Position numbers and translations under genes: made by a program | Notes under the pieces: generated by a model | Databases searched by the model: none | Told to the model about the DNA's origin: nothing | The model's input: only the letters and a program-made list of their open reading frames with translations | DNA from: Acidimicrobiaceae bacterium | GTDB taxonomy: Bacteria > Actinomycetota > Acidimicrobiia > Acidimicrobiales > RAAP-2 | Length of the DNA: 9,983 nucleotides | Assembly (NCBI GenBank): GCA_003133075.1 | Contig: PKZN01000062.1 | Location: 4,753 to 14,735, forward strand | Direction: 5' to 3' | Part shown: piece after piece, positions 1 through 5,715 of the stretch | Numbering within the stretch: position 1 is the stretch's first letter | How the letters are laid out: every line of letters starts with the position of its first letter

Positions 1-436
1 GCATCAACAGGTCGAGTTTTTCTTCGAACAGCTCCTCATACTCGGCGAGGTCGTAACCAAAGAGCGGAAACGACTCGGTGAGTGAGCCCCGGCCAACGAT
101 GAGTTGCGCTCGGCCGTTCGACACTGCGTCAAGGGTCGCAAACTGGTTGTAGATCCGCACGGGGTCCTGCGTGCTGAGCACGGTGACGGCGGTACCTAAC
201 CGGATGCGCTTGGTACGGCCGGCGATCGCGGCAAGAATCACGTCGGCCGCCGAATCCATCATGTCTTGTCGGTAGTGCTCGGCGATGTTGAAGGAGTCGA
301 TTCCCACTTCGTCAGCGAGGACGGCCTCTTCCACGGTGTGGCGGATCGTGACATCGCCACGTTCGACCTGGGCATTCTCGTCCAGACTGGGTACCACGAA
401 GGAGTCCAAGCCGAACTCAACGTCTTCGATGTTCAT
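1..436 (-). CDS. LLM class flavin-dependent oxidoreductase, partial (N-terminal 145 residues)
   Basis: Luciferase-like monooxygenase fold enzyme (bacterial luciferase/F420-dependent reductase superfamily), a cytosolic TIM barrel using FMN or F420. The frame opens at ATG 436 and continues past the left edge, so the C-terminal half is missing. Family signatures: an N-terminal strand (EFGLDSF), helix EEAVLADEVGIDSF followed by the EHYRQD loop (an EHH/EHY motif is typical at the active site), the RIRLGTAVTVLS strand, the DPVRIYNQFATLDAVSNGRA helix, and GRGS followed by FPLFGYDL. This GRGS/FPLFGYDL pattern occurs in LLM proteins often annotated as general flavin oxidoreductases; the substrate cannot be read from the sequence. 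The start is supported by an AGAAGG ribosome-binding site 8 nt upstream. It is divergent from a MarR gene (start at 603), which suggests control by that regulator. Family call is firm; cofactor and substrate are not. Confidence 0.93.
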   Translation of the reverse strand, partial: MNIEDVEFGLDSFVVPSLDENAQVERGDVTIRHTVEEAVLADEVGIDSFNIAEHYRQDMMDSAADVILAAIAGRTKRIRLGTAVTVLSTQDPVRIYNQFATLDAVSNGRAQLIVGRGSLTESFPLFGYDLAEYEELFEEKLDLLM

Positions 437-444
437 GTTCCCTA

Positions 445-450
445 CCTTCT
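445..450 (-). promoter_or_regulatory. Ribosome-binding site of the LLM oxidoreductase
   Basis: AGAAGG on the minus strand, 8 nt before ATG 436. It fixes the start of the LLM gene and shows that this transcript has a normal leader, unlike the divergent regulator. I see no convincing -35/-10 pair for the minus strand in 451-602; TACACT (minus strand) around 528-533 is a weak -10 candidate. Confidence 0.6.
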
Positions 451-570
451 TTCGCACGACGTGCACGCCCGTCGCGGTTTCGCGCTTTGCGAGGCGCAGC
501 GTCTCGAAATCACTCGGACCTAATACGAGTGTAGCAAGATAATCTGTCTCTAAGACCATCTTCATCACCG

Positions 571-580
571 CGCATATGCG
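571..580. promoter_or_regulatory. Perfect 10-bp palindrome, candidate MarR operator
   Basis: CGCATATGCG is a perfect inverted repeat in the 166-bp control region between the divergent LLM and MarR genes. It lies 10 bp upstream of the TATAGT -10 candidate at 591, where the regulator's -35 would be. MarR dimers usually bind 16-20 bp imperfect palindromes overlapping promoters, and these flanks do not extend the symmetry, so the site is short for a full operator. Its position suits autorepression. Function is inference. Confidence 0.35.
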
Positions 581-590
581 TTCGCTGCCC

Positions 591-596
591 TATAGT
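591..596 (+). promoter_or_regulatory. -10 element for a leaderless MarR mRNA
   Basis: TATAGT ends 6 nt before GTG 603, so transcription would begin at or next to the start codon. No Shine-Dalgarno sequence lies before GTG 603 or before ATG 576. A clear -35 is absent; the palindrome at 571-580 occupies that area. Leaderless mRNAs are common in Actinomycetota. This argues for the GTG start over the upstream ATG. Confidence 0.5.
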
Positions 597-602
597 GGGA
601 CT

Positions 603-1157
603 GTGGCAAAAACTTCCGAAAGCCTTGAGGGAACGGACGATCCCTGTCGCGTGTTACTCGCCGACGACCTCGGCTGGGGGCTCGGCACGATTTTTCGGGC
701 GTACGTCGCGGCGGCCAACGCGGCGGTGGCCGACCTTCCTGGTGGCCCCCGGGGTTACCAGATACTCGCCGCGGCCGCCCGCGGCAACGTCGCGAGCCAA
801 CTCGCACTCGGCCAACTGTTGGGGGTGGACCGAACCGTCATGACCTACCTCCTCGACGATCTCGAATCGGCTGACTTGATTGCGCGTCGTGCCGATCCCG
901 CCGATCGACGAACTCGGCGGATCGTCGCGACAGCGAACGGTGCGCACCGCTTGCGCGACCTCGATGAACGCCTTCGATCAGTGGAGGCGCGCCTGCTCGC
1001 TTCGCTCGAAGTGTCGGAGCGAGCTTCCTTTCGCGCCATGATTCAACTTGTCGCCACGCGAATTGACGACGCGGATCTACCCCTCGAGCCGTGCGACACC
1101 TCGAGTGAATCGACCCCCGCGGTGTCAACACTTCGCGCGCGCACCTCGCGCCACTGA
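603..1157 (+). CDS. MarR-family winged-helix transcriptional regulator
   Basis: A 184-residue cytosolic DNA-binding regulator. An N-terminal helix (about 30-45) is followed by helix GPRGYQILAAAA, the helix-turn-helix at about 65-93 (LGQLLGVDRTVMTYLLDDLESADLI), and the wing with the MarR hallmark D-RR-R-I (ADPADRRTRRIV, about 97-108). A C-terminal dimerisation helix lies at about 112-155. The last 25 residues are a polar, Ser/Thr/Arg-rich tail that is probably disordered. The GTG at 603 is chosen because a -10 hexamer sits 6 nt upstream; an in-frame ATG at 576 would add nine residues but has no ribosome-binding site and overlaps the palindrome. It is divergent from the LLM oxidoreductase, an arrangement that usually means ligand-relieved repression of the neighbour. 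The ligand is unknown. Confidence 0.92.
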   Translation: MAKTSESLEGTDDPCRVLLADDLGWGLGTIFRAYVAAANAAVADLPGGPRGYQILAAAARGNVASQLALGQLLGVDRTVMTYLLDDLESADLIARRADPADRRTRRIVATANGAHRLRDLDERLRSVEARLLASLEVSERASFRAMIQLVATRIDDADLPLEPCDTSSESTPAVSTLRARTSRH

Positions 1158-1231
1158 GCTACCTTCTCGGGTCGCCGAGCCTCTATGGTCATCGACGTCT
1201 TGCAGCCACTGTGCGGTGGTTGACGAACGCG

Positions 1232-1257
1232 GTGGCGACACGCTCGCCGCGAAGCGG
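1232..1257. terminator. Overlapping hairpins between convergent genes, possible terminator
   Basis: Between the convergent MarR gene (ends 1157) and the large secreted protein (ends 1269) there is a stem 1232-1238 with 1244-1250 (7 bp including one G-T, 5-nt loop) and an overlapping stem CCGC-GAA-GCGG at 1247-1257. No T-run follows on either strand, so a classic intrinsic terminator is not proven. The location suits a bidirectional transcription stop. Confidence 0.3.
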
Positions 1258-1268
1258 TGCGTGAGTTT

Positions 1269-4200
1269 CTACTTGCCGAGCGTGGCGCCGTAGCCGACAC
1301 GCATGGTCGCCCCGTTGAACTTGATGACGAACTGACCGGGACTGAACAGGCCCATCAGGTCGTCGACCGTAACGGGATGTCCGAGCTTCTTCGCCAGGTC
1401 AGCGATCCACTTTGGTTGCGTGGTCTGGTTCTTCAGCCACCACGCCAGCGTGGATCGAGCGTCGAGCGGGTTCATTGAGCCGGTGGCGAACTGCAGGAAG
1501 GGCTTGGAGTACTGAGAAGGAAGGTCGAAGCCGGAGACCGTCCAACCGTGGCCCCCAAAACTCACGGTGTCCTTTTCGAACCGATTGAGCACGTAGAGCT
1601 CAATCTGCCCGCGCTGCGCCGCGGCGGGGATTGCCCTTCCGGTACCGGCGCTGACGACCGCTTGGTAGTCGGCGTCGCTCAAGACGTACTTGCCCCCCGC
1701 CGCGTCGTCAATGATGTACTTCGCGCCGGGATGGCCGGGGATGTCCTGGAGGCTGTAGTGGAGTCCCGTCACGTTGCTCGTGCCCAGACCAACGCTTTGG
1801 GTCGCCCCTTCTTTGGTTGCGGAGTCGGCGAGCAGTTTTTGGAACGTGCCGTTGGGGTCGAAGGAGCTTGCGTACAGATCTTTTTGCGTCTGGTACCGAG
1901 CGGTGATGGCGGCCTGATCAGCCTCACTAAAGGTGGCCATCTCGGACGCGGACGGCAACACCGGTTCGTACAGCGTCGCCTTGCCCAGCGAGTCAGGCGG
2001 TGCCCCGAGAAGAACGTCCGTCCACTCCGTGGCCTTCGGTTTTATCCACTCCGGCTTGGGCACGCCGGTGCCGTTGGCGTAGTACTGCAACGACGCGGGA
2101 TTCCCCGGCCGTACCTGCACTTCAACGTCGACGCCGAATTTACTCTTTACGTCTTTGACAATCTGCTGCACCTTTGTAGCGTCACCCCCGTAGAACCCGC
2201 CCAACGTCTCGAGCTGGTTCACGGTGATCGGTGTCTCGGCACCGAGGGACTCGAGCGTCTGGCGGCTCCCCGTCGAGACGAGGGGGGCGCCGGGCGAACT
2301 GCTGGGCAGTGCGGGACTGTTCAGTGTCGCCGACGCGTCAAGGCTGGCGCCTACTTCGCTCGCGGAGACCGAGCCCTCGACCGCTTTAGAAAAGCGGGAC
2401 ACCATCGTGCCGCCGAACTCGCTGGTAGCCGCGGTCAATGCAATATTCGTCGTCGTCGATCCGATGACCTGGCCGATCTTGTCGGCCGCCGCGTCAGGAT
2501 TCGTCTTGGCCAACTGCACGCCCGCCACCAAGTTGGTGTCAGCAGTCTTAAGGACGGCGTCGACGGTATTCGCCGAGTTCTGCGCGAACTTCTGCAAGGC
2601 GGGGTTTTGCGAAAAGTCGCCCAGACTGCCCGGCACGTCGTCGTGTGAGGCCGCGATGATCGACCCAATGAGCTCGATTTTGGGTGCCGCGGCCACGCCA
2701 ACGTCGTTAATGAGGCCCTGGAGTTGTTGCGAGGCGGCCGCCTGGAAGGCGGGGTCGCCCGAGGACAACTGACCGTAGAACTGAGCGGCATTGGCGAGGC
2801 CGTTGCGTACGCTCAGCGCCGTGTTTTTGAGGACCGAGGCGCTGGCCAGGGCCGCGCTTTTTTCCATTTCCAGATAGAGTCGCATCCCCTGGGTGGGATC
2901 GTTGGGCAGCCACGCCAGCGCCGAGTCCGACAGTCCCGCAGCTCGCGCCGCCAGCACTTTCCAGCCCGGGACGTCGGGCAGCGTCGCGTCACTGGGCGGT
3001 GTCGTTCCGTTCGCGATTCCCGAGGTGAGCCACGCCGGTAGTCCACCACCTGGTGACGCGCCCGTCGCCCAGTCGATCACGTCACCGATTCGCTGTTGGG
3101 CGGAGTTGATGAGCGTGCCGACCTGCGAGGAGGCGCTGATGATGTCGTTGGAGTACTCCTGGAGCAGTTCGGCGTTCGTCGGCGTTCGTACACCGATCTG
3201 CAGCGCCGCGCTCGTTGTGCCCATGACGTTCTTGCCCGATGGATCGGTGGCCGACACGGGGGCGACGAGGTCGACGCCACCCTTCTCTCGCACCGCGAAC
3301 GCCACGGTGGACGTTACGGAGTCACCCGCGGCGAGGGTCGGGGGGAGAAGGGGGTAGGGCCCCCCCACGTTCATCACCAAACCCGCCGTCTGGGGAATTG
3401 CCGCGGCGTTATTCATCACGACCCCGTCGGGGTAGACAAAGTTGAGGTCGCTGAGATCGGTCTTCGACTCATTCGTGATGGTGACACCAACAGTGAAGAG
3501 CTTGCCGTTGGTCTCCCCAGGGTCCAACCGCACGACGAGACCGGAGACGTCTAAGCCCACCGTGTACGTGCCTCGTTGGCCATTCGAATCGGTGACGGTG
3601 AGCGTGACCTGGAAGTGACCATCATCGCTGAACGTGTGGGTGACCGTGGGCCCGTTCGCGGTGGCGCCGTCGCCGAAGTTCCACGACCAACTCTTGATCG
3701 TCGCACCGGGTGCCTGCGCGAGGGAGTTGGAGCCGTCGAAGGCAAACGTGTAGGGATCCTGCTCGTCCTGGATGCTGGTGAAGGTGGCGGTGGGCGGCGT
3801 TTGACCCGATGCGTATTCAATCTGGATCTGCAGGCACGCGGTGAAATTTGCCCACGTGCCATCGGGGTATTGAAAGGCGTGTAGTCCCACCGCGCACACC
3901 CGCATCGTCGAAAACACGCCGGCGTGTCCGGAGATCACCATGGGCGGGCTCGAGGAAGGGCAGTTAGTGGTGTAGCGAGGGCACCACGTGGCCGTCGGAT
4001 CCACGAACGTAAGCGTGTCCAAGATGCACGTCGGACACGGCGCACCCGGGGCCACCACCTTTGTGCCGAGCAACGGCGACATGGCCAGCCCGAATCCGTA
4101 GCCCGCCTTGGCGCCGCCGGCTCCCGGAACGCTGACGCTGAGCGAGAACGGCGATGTACACCACCGCTTCGGATAGGACGTGGTGGCCGGGCACGCACCC

Positions 4201-4517
4201 GCGCTGAGGACTTTTGGGCCGTTCAAGGTCGCGCCGGGGATCTCTTGGTACTGCCCCTGCGTATTGAGAAGCGCTTGGCTCTGATTACCGTTCATGGGTG
4301 GGAAGCACGACTGGATCGGAAGTCCCACGGTCTCTGCGACGGTTGAGCAGATGGGCGCCAGCGGGGTGACGTTGTCGCTCGAACCTGCGGCGAGCACCCC
4401 CTGCATAGGGGGCAGACACACGGCCGCGACAATGCACACAATGAGCAGCGTCGAAAGGTGCCACCCCGTCGGCGTCGACGGCCTGCGCGTTCTCTGGTCG
4501 CGTGACGCTCTCCCCAC
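1269..4517 (-). CDS. Sec-secreted multidomain PKD protein with a polymorphic-toxin-like C-terminus
   Basis: 1082 residues, not a named family as a whole. Residues 1-20 are basic, 21-37 hydrophobic, with probable signal peptidase cleavage near LAA|GSS (44/45). The mature protein has: (a) residues 45-235 with ten cysteines (57, 71, 109, 120, 161, 164, 179, 186, 208, 228) and none later, suggesting disulfides; (b) a PKD domain at about 241-325 with the WNFGDG core and TVTHTF...VTLTVTD strands; (c) a second beta-rich, Ig/CARDB-like region at about 326-445; (d) an Ala-rich helical region at about 446-730, like the pre-toxin stretch of polymorphic toxins; (e) a Ser/Pro linker at about 731-752; (f) a C-terminal domain from about 765 with VQVRPGNP (800-807) and KPEWIKPKATEW (821-832), resembling the edema-factor/ExoY-like module of polymorphic toxins. 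The DxD expected near 919-922 is replaced by LHYS. No sortase motif or C-terminal membrane anchor is seen. Start GTG has AGGGAG 9 nt upstream and a good promoter. PKD and export are firm; the toxin-like call is tentative. Confidence 0.88.
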   Translation of the reverse strand: MGRASRDQRTRRPSTPTGWHLSTLLIVCIVAAVCLPPMQGVLAAGSSDNVTPLAPICSTVAETVGLPIQSCFPPMNGNQSQALLNTQGQYQEIPGATLNGPKVLSAGACPATTSYPKRWCTSPFSLSVSVPGAGGAKAGYGFGLAMSPLLGTKVVAPGAPCPTCILDTLTFVDPTATWCPRYTTNCPSSSPPMVISGHAGVFSTMRVCAVGLHAFQYPDGTWANFTACLQIQIEYASGQTPPTATFTSIQDEQDPYTFAFDGSNSLAQAPGATIKSWSWNFGDGATANGPTVTHTFSDDGHFQVTLTVTDSNGQRGTYTVGLDVSGLVVRLDPGETNGKLFTVGVTITNESKTDLSDLNFVYPDGVVMNNAAAIPQTAGLVMNVGGPYPLLPPTLAAGDSVTSTVAFAVREKGGVDLVAPVSATDPSGKNVMGTTSAALQIGVRTPTNAELLQEYSNDIISASSQVGTLINSAQQRIGDVIDWATGASPGGGLPAWLTSGIANGTTPPSDATLPDVPGWKVLAARAAGLSDSALAWLPNDPTQGMRLYLEMEKSAALASASVLKNTALSVRNGLANAAQFYGQLSSGDPAFQAAASQQLQGLINDVGVAAAPKIELIGSIIAASHDDVPGSLGDFSQNPALQKFAQNSANTVDAVLKTADTNLVAGVQLAKTNPDAAADKIGQVIGSTTTNIALTAATSEFGGTMVSRFSKAVEGSVSASEVGASLDASATLNSPALPSSSPGAPLVSTGSRQTLESLGAETPITVNQLETLGGFYGGDATKVQQIVKDVKSKFGVDVEVQVRPGNPASLQYYANGTGVPKPEWIKPKATEWTDVLLGAPPDSLGKATLYEPVLPSASEMATFSEADQAAITARYQTQKDLYASSFDPNGTFQKLLADSATKEGATQSVGLGTSNVTGLHYSLQDIPGHPGAKYIIDDAAGGKYVLSDADYQAVVSAGTGRAIPAAAQRGQIELYVLNRFEKDTVSFGGHGWTVSGFDLPSQYSKPFLQFATGSMNPLDARSTLAWWLKNQTTQPKWIADLAKKLGHPVTVDDLMGLFSPGQFVIKFNGATMRVGYGATLGK
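1518..2225 (-). other. Edema-factor/ExoY-like C-terminal domain (residues about 765-1000), apparently degenerate
   Basis: Sub-region of the large secreted protein. In anthrax edema factor the catalytic Lys346, His351 and Lys353 are followed by S-S-D-W. Here Lys821, Lys826, Lys828 and A-T-E-W have the same spacing, preceded by the matching VRPxNP strand. Bacterial polymorphic toxins carry a related RPTNP...KPExIKAKT block. Further on, T-G-L-H-Y-S-L-Q-D-I (917-926) sits where such toxins have TGD-x-DLF-DI with the two metal-binding Asp, so both Asp are missing. GGHGW (988-992) may match their QHG block. The alignment is from memory. Fold homology is plausible; cyclase activity is unlikely. Confidence 0.4.
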
Positions 4518-4526
4518 GGATGCTCG

Positions 4527-4532
4527 CTCCCT
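4527..4532 (-). promoter_or_regulatory. Ribosome-binding site of the secreted PKD protein
   Basis: AGGGAG on the minus strand, 9 nt before GTG 4517. It supports the GTG start, which gives a normal signal peptide n-region. Confidence 0.55.
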
Positions 4533-4592
4533 GATAGAGGACGGAGGCGAACCTCGTCGGGAATCGACCTCGTCCAGCGCCTTGACCGCAGG

Positions 4593-4622
4593 ATTCTACC
4601 GACGCTTCTCGTCGAGCGTCAA
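4593..4622 (-). promoter_or_regulatory. Housekeeping-type promoter of the secreted PKD protein
   Basis: On the minus strand TTGACG (4622-4617) and TAGAAT (4598-4593) are separated by 18 bp. Each hexamer differs from the sigma-70 consensus (TTGACA, TATAAT) at one position. The expected transcript start near 4586 gives a leader of about 70 nt to GTG 4517. This is the best promoter match in the window and suggests steady expression of the secreted protein. Confidence 0.6.
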
Positions 4623-4669
4623 CTGGCGCGTGGAAGGGGACCAGTCGATGGGAGTTCAGATCGGACGGG

Positions 4670-4675
4670 TACATT
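4670..4675 (+). promoter_or_regulatory. -10 element for a leaderless TfoX-like mRNA
   Basis: TACATT ends exactly 6 nt before GTG 4682, the same spacing as the MarR gene at 603. No ribosome-binding site is well placed, and no clear -35 is seen. A leaderless transcript is the simplest reading. Confidence 0.42.
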
Positions 4676-4681
4676 CACCGT

Positions 4682-5014
4682 GTGGCTGCCACGAAAAAAT
4701 TCGTAGAAAAGACTCTTCACATGTTGCAGCCCCTCGACGTCACGGCCAGACCCATGTGTGGCGAATACGGGCTCTACGTCAAAGGAAAGTCCATTGGATT
4801 CATTTGCGATGACACCCCCCTGATAAAGATCACTGAAGCCGGTCGTCAACACGCTGGCCGAATCGCTCTGGGTGCGCCGCACCCCGCCTTTAAGATCTCG
4901 CGGGCGAAAGTGAATGACCACGAGTGGCTCGCACGATTGGTGGAGCTCACGGGCGAAGCCCTGCCGGCGCCAACGAAGAGCGGCGTGAATACTGCGCCCG
5001 GTGCGAAGGCGTAA
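4682..5014 (+). CDS. TfoX N-terminal-domain protein
   Basis: A 110-residue cytosolic protein. Residues about 5-90 follow the TfoX/Sxy N-terminal pattern: FVEKTLHMLQPL helix, then the ARPMCGEYGLYVKGKSIGFICDDTPLIKIT block (family RPMFGGYGLY...G..fali.DD.lylK), then helix-forming NDHEWLARLVELTGEALPAP. It lacks the C-terminal helix-hairpin-helix domain of full-length Sxy/TfoX, as is usual for small stand-alone members. In gammaproteobacteria Sxy/TfoX co-activates competence genes with CRP; in actinobacteria the role of the stand-alone domain is not established, so no competence role is claimed. The usual aromatic in RPMFG is Cys here. Starts at GTG, probably leaderless. It is divergent from the secreted PKD protein, sharing about 165 bp of control region. 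Confidence 0.85.
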   Translation: MAATKKFVEKTLHMLQPLDVTARPMCGEYGLYVKGKSIGFICDDTPLIKITEAGRQHAGRIALGAPHPAFKISRAKVNDHEWLARLVELTGEALPAPTKSGVNTAPGAKA

Positions 5015-5201
5015 CGCGCGCAGAGCCACGCAGCGCGGTAGTTGACCACCGATTGCGTTAGCGGGGTTTCAATCCCAGCGGGTTCCGTCAATGAGCAGCG
5101 CTGCGCACGAAGAACGACGTCCTCGTCGTGGTGTGGCTCGCGCACTGCGTCCTAGTTGTGGCTCACGACGCACCGCGTGCCACCCGCATCGCGGCGGACG
5201 C
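5015..5201. other. Non-coding gap with small repeats, 3' side of the TfoX-like gene
   Basis: I see no convincing gene in this gap. It holds a 6-bp stem with 4-nt loop (ACGACG-TCCT-CGTCGT, 5114-5129) without a following T-run, and an imperfect direct repeat TGTGGCTC(G/A)CG at 5132-5142 and 5157-5167 (one mismatch, 25 bp apart), which could be paired protein-binding sites upstream of the MarR/ClC promoter or chance in GC-rich DNA. Confidence 0.3.
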
Positions 5202-5229
5202 TTCAGTTTCAATTCTAAGGTACTACAAT
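5202..5229 (+). promoter_or_regulatory. Promoter of the MarR/ClC operon
   Basis: TACAAT (5224-5229) with a weak TTCAGT (5202-5207) 16 bp upstream, in the most AT-rich stretch of the window. The start ATG 5239 lies only 9 nt after the -10, so the leader is nearly absent and there is no ribosome-binding site. CTAA (5215) and TTAG (5232) form a short inverted repeat that brackets the -10, a possible autoregulatory operator. Confidence 0.5.
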
Positions 5230-5238
5230 AATTAGCAT

Positions 5239-5715
5239 ATGAAAGTATCAAACGAGCAGACCGATTCCGTGATTGATTCGGTCTTGTCGGCCAGCCGAGT
5301 TCTCGTTGCGGTGGCGGCGCGTTCGCTGTCCGACGTCGGAGAAGACGTCACGCTGACCCAGTACCGAACGCTCGTCGTGTTGGCGTCTCGGGGGACACAG
5401 AACATGGCGGAACTCGCCGAGGCAGTTGGCGTCACTCCCGCGACGGCGACTCGAATGTGTGACCGCCTGGTCCGCAAGAAACTGATCGTTCGTCGCGCCG
5501 AGCGGGGTGATCGTCGTCAAGTACGTCTCGTCCTTTCGAAGGCCGGTCTTGAACTCGTCGCCGCCGTCACGGATCGTCGCCGTAGGGAGATCGAGAGAAT
5601 TGTCGGCGCCGTTCCTCATGACGAACGAGACGTGCTGGTCACTGCGCTCAGACGATTCGCGGCGGCTGCCGGCGAAGTCCCCGAGCAGGATTGGTCAACG
5701 GGATGGGACCTCTAA
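5239..5715 (+). CDS. MarR-family winged-helix transcriptional regulator of the ClC operon
   Basis: 158 residues, the usual MarR size. An N-terminal dimer helix (about 8-32), LTQYRTLVVLASRG helix (39-52), helix-turn-helix MAELAEAVGVTPATATRMCDRLVRKKLI (about 56-83), and the wing with the family signature RRAERGDRRQVRLVLS (85-100). C-terminal helices follow to about 145. It has only about 25% visible similarity in pattern to the other MarR protein in this window and is not an obvious recent duplicate. Its 3' end overlaps the ClC start by 13 nt, so the two are co-transcribed and probably translationally coupled. The simplest role is ligand-relieved autorepression that also sets ClC levels. Start codon ATG is the first in frame after the -10. 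The ligand cannot be read from the sequence. Confidence 0.93.
   Translation: MKVSNEQTDSVIDSVLSASRVLVAVAARSLSDVGEDVTLTQYRTLVVLASRGTQNMAELAEAVGVTPATATRMCDRLVRKKLIVRRAERGDRRQVRLVLSKAGLELVAAVTDRRRREIERIVGAVPHDERDVLVTALRRFAAAAGEVPEQDWSTGWDL

Noticed and set aside
1548..2648. Long plus-strand open frame of 366 codons opposite the large secreted protein
   Set aside because: It is the antisense shadow of a GC-rich gene; the protein is Arg/Gly/Val-rich with no recognisable domain, while the minus strand has signal peptide, PKD motifs, promoter and ribosome-binding site.
1269..4517. Twin-arginine or lipoprotein export signal for the large protein
   Set aside because: TRRPSTP lacks the S/T-RR-x-F-L-K pattern, and neither Cys28 nor Cys34 sits in a proper lipobox; a plain Sec signal fits better.
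4285..4674. Minus-strand frame overlapping the start of the secreted protein
   Set aside because: It crosses the well-formed promoter and ribosome-binding site of that gene, so it would be mostly untranscribed or out of frame.
4682..5014. Natural-competence locus based on the TfoX-like gene
   Set aside because: Only the N-terminal domain is present and no competence genes lie nearby; the stand-alone domain is widespread without an established competence role in actinobacteria.
4619..5029. Minus-strand open frame opposite the TfoX-like gene
   Set aside because: The plus strand carries the TfoX signature; this frame has no family pattern and would cover the promoter of the secreted protein.
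5015..5238. Possible small RNA or riboswitch in the gap before the MarR/ClC operon
   Set aside because: The only stems are short and lack a T-run or recognisable aptamer, and the operon is almost leaderless, leaving no room for a riboswitch in its 5' leader.
603..5715. The two MarR genes as a recent duplication
   Set aside because: Outside the shared winged-helix pattern the sequences differ throughout, including their C-terminal tails, so they are distant paralogues at most.
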